DNA from: Solea solea | Lineage: Eukaryota; Chordata; Actinopteri; Pleuronectiformes; Soleidae | Assembly: GCF_958295425.1 (NCBI RefSeq) | Contig: NC_081143.1 | Location: forward strand, 14,208,891 to 14,272,890 | Direction of reading: 5' to 3' | Length of the DNA: 64,000 bases | In this document: positions 33,773-47,000 of the stretch, one piece after another | Layout: the number at the start of each line of letters is the position of its first letter | Numbering within the stretch: position 1 is the stretch's first letter | The notes under the pieces: model-generated | Seen by the model: only the letters and a program-made list of their open reading frames with translations | Told to the model about the DNA's origin: nothing | The model's database searches: none | Position numbers and translations under genes: made by a program

Positions 33773-36700
33773 CTGAGAGAGAGACAGAGTGAGAGAGAGA
33801 GAGAGGGAGAGAGAGAGACAGAGAGAGAGAGTTACAGCTGCTGCCTTGTGTGTGTGAGAGAGGGAGAGACAGAGAAAGAAAAACCTGGACTGGTGCAGAC
33901 AGCGAGCTGTGATCAATATTAATGACTGATGATTCATGTCCCTGTGAATCAGTTTTACTGTGTATGTATGTGTGTGTGTGTGTGCGTGTGCCAGAGAGAG
34001 CGAAAGAGAGAGATATGATCAATAGCCAAGCGAGCAGTGGACTAATCTTGTGACTCTCACACACAGCAGCGACAAAGAAGATGAGGAACCACTGAGTGCC
34101 TGTGTTATGGCAGCAACACCCGTGATTATGGACATTATCATGATGAAATAAAAACACCGTTAGGATATTACCGATTTATTATTATTACTCATTCTATGTG
34201 CTCTATTGTCCTCTGCAAACACAGTTAACAAAATGAAATACAATCTAAAGCACTGAACTTCAAACAGAACGTCCACACCAGGAAACTCAAAAGGACGTCT
34301 TCGTGCAGAGGCAATTAATGCTGAACACACTTTATTTTTATTTTACTTGTATTGATTTAAAATGCACATATTACACCAACACCAGCGCTTTAACACAGGG
34401 TGACACTACAACCTGAATAGAGCATGAAGGTATTTGCTGAAGGTGGTGAAAATGGCGAAACTAAACTACTGGCAAGGACGTTCGAGCACAGGAACCCTCT
34501 TATGACCATCAAGATAGTGAGGCTGCCTGGATTTAGACTGATTTTATAGCTGTAGTATTGTCAAAAAAATGTTCAATGAGTGAGTGCTTCTGCCCCTTTT
34601 TCCAAAATAACTTTCACTTTCGATATCTGGCCATTATTCAACCGTTTAGGAATAAGCTGACGTTTGCTTCGTTGAGTTCAAATAGGATTGACTTTTTTCA
34701 TGAAACCAAATGATTGTAAAAAGGTGACAGACATGTGTAGTCAATGAATGTTGTCATTTATGCTTGAATTTCCTGGGTTACATCAGTGTTCCTTGTTTCT
34801 TCCATGTCACCGCTGCATGTTTTCCTTCAGATAAAAAAAAGAAGCTCGGGAATTGTCTTGTCATCATGCATTTTACTCAGCGACTCACCATACAAGCTGC
34901 CTGAACAGCCTCGGACACGCTCCCAGCATTGGGATCACACCAGAAGACGTGACAGTCAAAGCGATGGCCGCCAGCATCCATGATGAAGGCAAACGTGTGC
35001 ATGTCATGACCGACGCCCATGAAAGACAGGAAGCGTACGCGACACTCCACCAACACTTCTTCTTCATCCTGGTCGGAGACATCAGCGTGAACGTTTGGAG
35101 AGCAGACATCAACAACGTAAAACCGATTTTAAATACAACTCAATAAAAGAGAAAATTGCAATTCGAGTCATTTAAACACATTCGCACGGGTAAGCTACGG
35201 CAGCCTTGTAATAACAAGGTCCAGTGGAGCAGCAGGGCTTTAAACACCTTTCTGTTAAAGATGAAACCCATAACTTATTTAAATAAGGGAGAAAAAGCAC
35301 TTTTATGCAGCCACATGGTCGGAGTGTCATTCATTTATTCATTTTGCCGAGTAGCATCTCTCTACCTCTCGTTCAATGATGGCAAAGTCTGTTCAATCCA
35401 AAGCACAAGTGACATGCTTGCCACTATTTGTGTAGTTAACACATCGAAATTTACACAACGGTCAAAGGGAACAAAAAGTGGTGTGTTGATGAAAATCAAC
35501 AGCTGATCTAGCTGCACAGTTCGTTTAAATATGTAAACACAGAGGCCATTTTTTTGTGCAACAGTTCATTTGTGCTGATAACATGGTTATGAGTTAAAAC
35601 TGACACAATCTTGCCGTTGCCTTTTTATCATTCTAATAAGATTTTGCTGCAGAATAAAGTTTTTTGCTAAACCGAAACATTGCTTCAGTCTTTCTGTTAC
35701 CAGGTAAAACTGTGGAGAAACAGCATTAGTGTGTATAACCTTGTCTTTGCTGATGGTGACTGTAGCATCTGCCACGTTGAGAGCTACTGGAGTCCAGTCC
35801 TCTCTGTTGGAAGAACTAACCAGACTGTCTATGGCTCCATTCAGTATGTCCATGCCTGAACCAGAGGGTGTGGAAGAACAAAGCAATGTTAAACACACGT
35901 GAATTCATAACATTAAACTTTTTTTTTTTTTCCAGACAACTTTGCTGCACATGAGGATGGTTTGTAAGTGTTCATGTTTGAAGCTGACCTATTGGTCTGA
36001 CCACAGGCAGCATCCCGAGGTAGAGCACCTGAAACTTCTGAACCAGCTCCGTCTTTGGTGTGGGAAACTCTGCTGGGAAGAAGGCGCACAAACACTAACT
36101 GGGTGCTCATAAGAATTAAAAATACACTTCATGAATATAAAAACACAGATGGATCAATGAGTGTCAGATTCATATCTGATTACGCTCTGCTGCCTTTATA
36201 AAGGTTACCAAATTTACTGGGCAAAAAACCTTTTATAAGATATTTTTAAGCACTACAGTTAATTATGTGTTAAAGACAGTGCACAGCAAATCATTTCCTT
36301 TTCTTTTTTACCCGACAAGTAAACAGTAAGTGGTGACTGGAAACTATCGCTGCCGTTTACGTAATGCTCGCTGACATTTCTACAAGAAAGACGTTACGTC
36401 TGATCAACTCAACAGTAGAGGAATATTCCTCTGTAAACCGCAAAGCACTGATGAAGCTCTCATGTCATGCTGACTGACAGCTGACCGCAGTCATAGGAAA
36501 TCAAGCCTTGCAAAGTGTGAAAGGCAACGAAGAAGACGAGAGGGCATTCGGCGAGCCACGGACGTGACAACATGTTGTTGACCGTGTCACTTTTCACATT
36601 CGCTGAAGGAACCTGAAGTATGTATGAAGCCTACCTTGTAAGGGGAGATCTAGACCTGCCTGCATCCTGTCCTGAAGAGAGCCTCCTGCCATCGCTTTGG

Positions 36701-36890
36701 CATTCTTTCTCTCTGTCATAATCTGGAGGGAAAAAGAGAGAGAGAGAGAAATATGAGGTAACGGCATGTGGAAATGGAGCAGGATTGGTACAACACAGTA
36801 GAGACAGAGAGGAGGAGGAGGAGGTGAAAAATGTGTGAACGTGCAAGAGGCTGAGGGAGGTAAAAGATGATAAAAGAATATTTCTCTCCA

Positions 36891-36931
<41 letters not shown>

Positions 36932-39900
36932 AGCACTCACACACTTTAACCAGGTCACATTCCTCTTTCCAAAGCAGGGTAGAAGTGTTTCCTGCAGTGC
37001 TTCTCATAAGGAACAGTCGGATACAAGCAAACACAGAACCAGACGCATGAAGACAGGAAAATCATTCACATTCTCTATCTCTCTCGCACTCACACACACA
37101 CACACAAATAAATTACATAACATAGATTACATAAATTATACATGTCCATAATAACAGAGTTTGTCGCTGCACATCTGCATCGCAGCAAACTCTGCAGTGA
37201 CCATTTGTTCGCCTTGTACTGGGTTAAATCTGACACAAGGATGTATAATATTAGTTTACAGTTTCTTAGAACAAACAATTGTTAAGTTAGAGTTCATAAA
37301 ACGCTGTTATTAAAGCTATAAATGGGTTTTATTTGATGAAAAAGAGAATTCCATAAATTAATAATTAACAGTTCAGTGAAGAAATCAGTAAAATCATTGA
37401 TTTTGATGCTTTTTCTTTCTGTACCAAAAAGAATGGACATTTTAGAAATGTAGACAACTTCATTTTATTTGTGGGACTTTTAAAGTTTCATTATTAGATG
37501 TCACAAATTCTTACACACAGTGGAACTGTAAATATGATCAAACAATTCACGCCTGTTTGAGAATGCCCATAAGCACAATTTTCCAAACTCCTTGGCTTCC
37601 CTATTTTAGTGCCTGTGGAAATGCTCATGCAACACAGTGAAACTTATTCTGAGCCAAATGTGGCCTCATCATGTCCACATCACCCTCCTCCTCCTCCAGT
37701 CTCAACCACTCACCCGGGAGCAGATCTCATGCAGGCTGGTGGCGATGGCTTTGGCTGGCGTGTCACAGCGGAACACATGACATTTCAGGATCCTGGTGTT
37801 TTTATCCCTCGCCACATATGCAAAGTCCCTGTGAGAAACAAATAAAAAACAGAAAGCAAAGGGTTAAAGAACATGCAGAGGAAGAATGAAAACACCAGGA
37901 GGGTGAACGATGGCAGCAGAGTTTGCTGAACTAGTTCTAGTACTACTTGGAGACAAGAAAGATAAATGATGGAGCGTGTGTGATTGGCTGTCAGGAGTGA
38001 CAGCTCTTGGAGACGATATGAGAGATGAACTAACCTTTGACGGTCTGATGAAAACAGGACACACACGTGTACACGCGCACACACACACACGCGCGCACAC
38101 ATTTGCAGTTCGATGGACCCAAGTGATCAATAGAGCAGCGTGATGCAAGAGGGAGCTGAACAGAATGACAGCAGGGAGGAACTTTCCCCTGAGCCCACTG
38201 GAGCCAAAAACAATTTAACTCCACAGAATAGAAGTAATGAAAAGGAGAAAAAAGTGTAGAGACAGAGGAATGAAAGAGGAATGCAGACATAGAATACTGT
38301 GGTGAAGAAGAAGAAGAAGAAGAAATAGCTGCACCAAACACACACACACACACACACACAATCTAAATCATTTTAAAAAGCACATGAACCCAAGAACCCA
38401 ATCTAAACAACTTCCTTCATACTGTGTGCAGCAGTATTCCAATAAATGCTATGTAACCGGCCTGAGAGTAAGAGCAAGACCCTCAGGGAAAATCTCCACA
38501 AAAGATTCTTATTTGTGTGGGTGCATACTTAAAAAAATTGCTTGTGGACCGAGACAGGAGAGGTGACCTTCATTTCCTACAGCTCTAAAGAGAGTTTGCA
38601 CGATGGTACAGTACATCAAGGTTCACGTTGAAAATGGAAAAAAAAAAAAAAAAAACATGAGACTCAGAGGAAATTAAAGAATAAGAAATGCTAGAGGAAC
38701 GTCAGGGGATGAAGAGAAAGAATGTGTTTACCTTTCTCTGTGTCCAAGGAAGCAAGGGAGGAAAGTCAGATCGTTAGTAGAATAAAAAAGGGGGGGGGGG
38801 GGATCCAAACCCTAAATGAGGTAGAAGTGACAAAATGACCCACTGACATACATATACTGAATTAACCTTGAGTGACTTATTGATTTCTTTTGCATTTCCT
38901 TATGTATATATGCATGTCGCTCAGGTCAGACCAACCCTGCAGGTGGTTTTAATGCATAGTCAACCTTGGAGTCAAATATGAAAAACCGACAGACATTGAA
39001 TAAGGTAGTGAACTAAGGAGAGACGAGAAGAACTGCCATCAGCTTTAAATGGCGATAAGAAACGAACACATTTAGCCGCTGAGGAGTTTCTAAAAGTCAC
39101 ACTGAAACTATTTGCTCGGACGAAGAGTGAGAAGAGTCCGGGAATTTATAAGGCAAATGTGAAATACTGGGGGGAGGACACGGGACGTAAATGGCAACAA
39201 TCTACATGATAAAGATAAAAGCGTAAAGTTGAAGGCAGGATAAAACACCCAGATGAGGAGGAGCGATAAAAGTCAGCGAGGGAGGGAGGGAGGGATATCT
39301 CATTCTGAATATAATACAATCGCGCAGCGGCAATGAAAATGTCAAGGTTGCTGTGGGAATCCGTAATCTCTGTGGTGGTAATGGGTTTTGTGGCACATGG
39401 AGAGACCACTACAATCTCTGGCACAGGTGTATCCAGAAGGATGTGGGAGTGAGAGCAAGACCACGAGAGCCATAAAACAAACAAGCCCAACCATTTTTAA
39501 AATAGAGGGCTGCAAAGCACAATACTTTTTACAAGCGATTAACCTGTGGATTATTTTGCCGATTTATGGATAAATGGGTTTAGTCCATAAAGTCTGTAAA
39601 TTTCCTCATTGTGAGACTAATAAAAGAATATCTTATCTTATATAATTTCAGAAAATGATGTCAAATATCGATTCCCAAAACTCAAAATGATGGCATCTTA
39701 TTTTGTCTGCAAGCCTAAGATATTCAGTTGCTGTGGTTTCTTTGTTATCGAGGGCAAAGAACACACACGCAGAAGAATCAATTATCAAAATAGTTTGTGA
39801 ATGAATCAGTAACCAATGAATAATCAATTAAATCACCGTATCCATACTATAATATTAACACATGCATGCTGCCTCCAGCTCTCTCAGTCATATTTAAAAC

Positions 39901-40980
39901 CTGTAAAGTCCAGCAAACCATAAATAATAAAAGACAATCACATAAAGCAGATATAAATGTTGCATTGCTGCATACACATTAAATGAAGTGAACACATAGA
40001 GAAGGTGTTTAATAATAAAAAAAAACTACAGGGTAAATTTTGGATGCACATTCAGCATGAAGACTGAAATATTGTGCACTTCTACTACAGTGCTGAACTG
40101 CTGCACATTTTATTGCTCAACACTGCTCTGGGCTGAACATGGACCATGAACATAATGTTTTTTTTTTTTGTTTGTTTTTTTTAAACAAGACAGGGGAACT
40201 CAATTATTGAATTATCTTTTGTTTAATTACCACCCAACCATGGACAAACCTCCACACATTCTCCCACATCCACGTTTTACACTTCACCTGAGTTCCTGTA
40301 AAAACATTTTACCTGCTCAGCAACATCTGCTACAGCCTCAACACTCTCATCAGGGAATTTAATATTTTTCCTGCTACTTTATCATCTAACAAAAGCACAC
40401 AAGTGATGTTTCTGACAGATAATAATAATAAAATACATACTCACTGTTAGTTTTCCTGTTTTGGCAGGTACTCCTGTTAACACGCCAGCGTCTTTCTGAA
40501 CTCACACTACGTATTCCTCTTGATACAACATACATGAACACACTCCTCAACCTGTCTGCTCCACACACAGCGAGAACTAACCATACCTCCCCTTTCGCCA
40601 GCTTCATACCCCTGTTCCCTTTCCCCCCTCCCTCCAACCAAAGCCTCTCCGCCCTCCCTCCCTCCCTCTCCTCCTCCTCCTCCTCCCTCTGCTGCAGCTG
40701 TGGTATTCCCACTGCTCTCACTCTCCTTTCATATGTAAATTGTAGAAATAAAGGTTACGCACAAGGAAAATACACATTTGCTTTATCCGGCAGTATGATC
40801 CAAAGTTAAGGATATATTGTACGGTACAAGTAGAACCACTGCATGTTTGAGTGTGAGTGTGTGAGCGTGTGTGTGTGTGTGTCATTGAATGAGAGATGAG
40901 AAAGATCCCTGAGGTAATAGATTTCTGCAGGTCTGCATATGCCAAGAGCTTTTAGCATCGCCTCTTCTCCTGAGTGCACT

Positions 40981-41034
<54 letters not shown>

Positions 41035-44000
41035 ACGTCTGTAGTAGGCTGTGAGGACATCGTTTGATTCAAACCTATTAGGTTAGGGTTGGGCATTTAA
41101 TTGTGATGGTTAAGGTCAGGGTGAGGGGCGAGGGAATACATTATGGCCATGAGTGTCCTCACTAAGAGAGACATACAAGAACGTGTGTGTGTGTGTGTGT
41201 GTGTGTGTGCCAGCTCCAATTATATAGCAGCTCCCACCACAGTCAACATCACCTCCCTGCGCCTGATAACCCACATCTCATTGTCTGTGCAGCAGTAGTG
41301 CAGGGCGCCCTCCACTGGTAGTCCAGTGACACAACACAGTGTGTTTATTTATAGATTGGTTTTAGCCAAAATCTTTGTAAAGCTCATTTACTCTTACATT
41401 TTCCTTAACATTCTGACACTGAGGAACAAGAAACGGCAGCAGCTCAGCGGTGACGTGTTCCTGCCGTGTGTGAATTTGTCTTTTGGTGAAGCCCGTTGTG
41501 CTGAGGTAAGCCGAGGTGAAAGTGAGGGACCGGCAGTCTCCTTTGCACTGATGAATTAATCTTTCAATAGCATCCCTCCATCATCAATCATTAACTTGTC
41601 CATTCAGTCGGGCCACCACACCACCCGTCAGCTCTCCCCTGTTCTTACACTGACCTTTTGTGTAATGCACCATCGACTTGATTTACACCAGTCACTGCTC
41701 TATCATATTAATAATTCAAAAACTTAAACGTAAACAAGAAAAGCAAACAAGACCCAGTAATGAGTAATGACCCAGATGACTGGTTAACAACGCTTCATAA
41801 TATTTACACAGAAATGTTAAAGGTGATTTTGAGAAAACACACAATTTCACATCTTACTCAATCACTATTAATCAAAAGCACTAGCACGCAAAGGGGGGAT
41901 TTATTCAAAGAGAAAAGAACAAATAAGTGATTTAGTAACTGTGACGACTGACCTGCCATTGTCCCGGCCAACGCCCCAGACCCGAATACTTGCAATTGGC
42001 TGAGAATGAAGCACACTGCGGTCCATGGGGTCAACTAGGTTCAACATGTTATTTTCCAGCACCAGATACATGTCCTTTCCCTGAAAACACACACACACGT
42101 ACACACTTAAGATCTCATCAGAGAAAAATGCAATGGTTATTTGCTGCAGGGCAAGATGTTACAAAACAAATGTTCATTTAAAGGTCAGACGCTTTCGTTC
42201 ACTTGTATATTATGTATAAATTCCTGGGTGTGTATGTATGGTGTGTAAATATGTGTGCGTCCTTTGGCTTTGAAGGCCTGTAAATAAATGATCAAATGCC
42301 TAAAAAGAGAGAGCAGGAGATGAGAGGTTTATTGGGAAGAGAAGAGAAGAGAAACAAAGCTCTCTCTCCTTCTGTTCTGTCACTTCTCATTAAACACAAC
42401 CACCGCAGAGAGGAGACATTGCTCTACTTTCTCCTCTTCATCTCTCCCTCCTCTTTCCATCTCTTGACATACATTTAGGAAGACTGTTGCCCCTGTTAAC
42501 TTCTGTTGCTCTTTTCTTTGCTCCACCCTACAACTTAATTTATAGTCTGGAGTTTTGTACACCACCCCCCTCCTTCTCCAGATCCTTTACTGCTAAAACA
42601 TTACACACATGACACATTTATCTTCACCCAAAAGTGTAAAACCCCCGCACACTGTACGACAACACTCGCCATCTCACCTCTCCCCAGATGCCGACAGTGT
42701 CTCGGATGTCATTCTTGCAGTAGGACAGTTGTCTGATGCAGTTGTTGACAGCAACGCTGCTCTTTCCCGGAGCCAAGTCATCCTCAGCCATCTCCACCCA
42801 TCCCAGAGACCGCACTGCAAAACACTGAGGGGTAACAAACACACACACACACACCAAGTGATTATCGTGTACATCTACATAACTATGGAATTAGATTTGT
42901 GTCAATATTAACAACAATTTTCACGAAGCAAGCAACACTTTATGAATCGCATGCTATATGAATATAGATTAAGATAACAAAACATGTCGGCAGATAAAGA
43001 CAGAGGATGGAGAGAGAGACACCTCCATCTGTCCTCATCAAGTATTCATACAGTGTTGTGCAGACCAGAGATGAAAGATGCAAGAGGTCAGAATTGGTGT
43101 CAAAGTTTCAAATCAAATGTATATACTGAACAGACAACTTAAGGTGTCTTCATAACAGGCTTTGTGCTGGACACAGCAAACACACAAAAACTTAGTTTTA
43201 CGTATTCCAAGCTGAGGCAAAATGGCAGATTGTAGTCCAGACCTAGACGCTGTCCTATCCAGACACGTCCCACAACTTTTAATCATTGACAGTATAAACA
43301 TGTTGATTGTTGATGTTGACACTCAGCCACTCACATAACAGAATTCTGTGTGAGTGAGACACACAATGGGAGACGTAGGGAGTACAAACAACCGGATAAA
43401 TCAGAGACAGTGATTTCAATACATTTTGACAGCAAAACTGTTTTTAATCTGAACATATGATTTAGTGAACAAAAAGAAGGGACACTTGATTTATACCTTT
43501 TTTGTCTTAAAATGTGTCATATTAGTTAAAGACAGTCATTCTTCAATGGGCATCGAAGGGGTTTATAATATATTCTCCACTATTTTTTTTTTACAGAAAA
43601 GAGGATTTTCTTACATTGCTTATAATCCATCCAGTATAATGTAAAACCTGCCAAATGATTATGTTACAATATTAATGAATTTCAGCCATTTGTGGACACC
43701 ACAGACACAGATGCTAATTTTTTAACATATATTGCACCCATTCATGTTTCATCTAACAAAGAGACATATATGAGCATGGTGTCTTCAGATTCAAGATTCA
43801 AGATTCAGTGTGCAGGGGATTCATATTCATATTGCTATGTCTGACTAAAGACACTGCATTAACTTCCATTCATTTGGACAGCATAAACAAAAGCGTTATC
43901 CCAAACCTTAACCATAACTATCAATGCCTTACTCGAACTTTAACCTAACCAAAATTCAAATCTTAGCCCTAAACCTAACCAGTTCTTAAGAAAAGAACAT

Positions 44001-47000
44001 TTCTGTCTAAATAGGGTCAGGTTTTTGGTCTCTATAAGGACTGCTGGTCCTGAAAAGTTCATGTCAGAAAGGATCCCAAATACGAGCCAGTGGTGGCAGC
44101 TACATGGCACAAACTATGCAACCTTGATTTCATTTTATGCAAATCATAGAATTTGTGTTTTTAATTAAGAAAGTATCATTTCAGGTTTGAAAGACCTCTG
44201 TGTGGAGTGTATTCCAGTTATCCATCTTCCAGCCTTTGATGATGGCTGATAACTGCTGATGGCGGTCTTGTGTATATTTAACTCCCTTACTTGGTGTTTC
44301 AATCTTGATACAGTGTCAGAGTGTGTTACCAGACCAGATGCTCTGACTCTAGGTCTATGTTTGTGTCTGGTTTTCATCACAATGTCACAGTCACTAAGGA
44401 TTGTGAGTTTCTGCCAGACAAACACACAGAGGGGAAAAAAAGGGACCAGACCGCTAAATCAGCACCACGTCATCAAGCCGAGTGTTGGCTTCAAAGTCTG
44501 ATATGAAATGCTTTAGATCTTTTTAGCCATCTGTGGGAATGACACTCTGTCACACACACATATAAATGTATTTTGGCCATCTGCTGCAGTTTGTGACAGA
44601 ATTAAACGAGTCTGTATCAAGCCAGATGAATAATTAATCTATTTTTCAATTTAATTAATTGGATTTTGAATTGGATTTATAACTTTGGCTTTCATTTGTT
44701 GTGGATGGTGTAATGTTTTATTGAAGGGATCCTTGATTAAATGTCAAAATGTCTCATTTGAATGTCGGATTTGGATGTTAAAGAGGACTCCCAATCAATG
44801 CGCTATTGTGCAGCACGGAACTGTTCTTGTCGCTCTCAACACTGGGGGGCAGTATTGCTCTAGATTCTCTCTCACCTCGCTGGAGCAAAGGCAGCCAAAA
44901 TGATCTCATACACAACATCAGTAAACAAACAGGCTGAGGACATCAACACACTAAAAAATGCAAACACCATCTTAATGCAATTAGCTGCTTCCTTGATACA
45001 CAACTTTTTTCAAAGATGTTATTCACACGCACACACACACACGCACGCACACGCACACACACAGGTTTGCACAGCTATTCTTCTTAGGACACTGCATTGA
45101 TTATTCATTAAGACATCCTTAACAAAGCATTAACCCAAAATGTAACCAGTTAATGCCGAACTTTACCTAACCACAACTGAAATCTAAGCCCTTAACTTGG
45201 GTTAACCCTAACCCAGAAAATAAGGGCCTGCCTCAGTAGGACCAGGTTTTGTTCTCTAGTGGTCCTGACAAAATCAGTGTTTATGCCAGTAATAGAGGAA
45301 CACACAGGCACACACAGTCTGGTTTCCATGACTTTGGGGGACACTGCACCTACTTACATTCATTTCTTGTAGACTTAGCTTAACCGTAACTGCTACTAAC
45401 CCTAACCTCATCCTGACCATGCAACATGTCACCTTAAAATGTAATAGTTGTGATGTAGACCTGCTTTTTGTCCCCATAAGGAAGGCAAGTCCCCATGATG
45501 TGACTGTGTAAACAGATTTAGGTCCCCACAATATGAGTAATACCGTGAAAACACACGAAAATGCTCCTTACCTTTGTTTCTGGGTCACTGTTGGCACCGT
45601 TCGACTCCTCCTCTTCTACGGCTGGACGGTTCCTGAAAAAAAACGAATAAATAAATAAATGAAGTGATGAAGGGAATACTGGCAGCAGTGAAAGATTAGC
45701 TGTGTGAAATTATAACCATCACAACCATTAGCTGCTTTGTTCAGCACATTCTTGTCCTGTGCATGAACCTCCCAAAGCTACAGGCAGTCATTACACTAAT
45801 AGTGAACATAGAGCCATTTCCTGAGTAGATGGACAGACTTCCTGCTTTGCCTGACCTGATTCAACGCTAACACTGATTAAACACAAGATTAGACAAACTA
45901 AAAAGACAGCGATAGGCAAGAGGATGGGTGAAAGATTCATGTAACTGCTGAGTGTGTGTGTGTGCACGGGTATTTTACCTTAGCTTGAGTGACGCGTAAC
46001 GAAGTGTAGCACCCTCAAACTCTTTGAGACTGGGGTCAGGGTTCACTGTGGCTGCCTGTAGATCCTGTCGACATCACACAGGTGACATCATTAGTGCAAA
46101 ATCAAACCAAAAATGACTCCCACATCTTTGGCCAAATGGACCTCCGCCTTAAAGCCCCTTTCACACATGTGAACTGTAAAATAGTTTTTATCTCACAGTA
46201 ACGCTAGTCACTCTGAAGAGACCAAAAACTGCTGACCCTGCTTTATTTTTTAACTTTCACATGGATAACTGAATGTCAAATTTTCGTGGAGAAAAAAAGA
46301 AAAAAAATCCCTATTTCTCTTTATTTTTGCTTTTGATTTTGGGATAACACTTAAAATATGATCTATTACAAACTTCGTGAAGCATTTCAATAAAAATGCT
46401 GCTCAAATCAAGGGCTTAGTTGTATTATTAGTCCCTGTTATAGACAGGTGTTTTACATGAGGAAACACTCGGCCCGGTCTCCTAATCTGATCCCACAGGA
46501 TCAGTCATCATTTCAGGGCAGTGGTGACGTCACTGCCCTGAAATGATGACAGTTCTATGTTTTTATATTTTGTGGTGAAGCAGTTAAACGTGATCCAGAT
46601 GGAACGGACATCAATTTTATGACGGTAAGATGAGATCAAATTCAAATTATACTGCTTTTTTGTTCTTCTTTTCAGTTTAATTTTGTGACAACATAGCTGG
46701 GAAGTGTAGATCTGTTTGGCAGTCTTGGATGTGGAATTTCCACTCTTCCACTGTATTTGAATTTCAGACCAACTTACAGTATATGTGACACTCCACAAGA
46801 CATGTCATGGTTTTCCCACAAATGTTCAGAGTAATTTTCAAGGCCAAGTGGGAGAGGGGCTTAAAAGACACACCAGACATCAAGCGTAAACATTATGACC
46901 CCCACACAGTATATGCCAGCATGCATCCAAGTGTGGGCAGAATCCCCCTTGCTGGATGGAGAAAGGGCATTGGTGTGGTATGTGTATAATGGGGCATGCT

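Noticed and set aside
33702..34157. A 151-codon frame on - that runs through the last APBB2 exon in another frame
   Set aside because: The real exon is in a different frame with exact homology. This one is read-through of intronic GA repeats.
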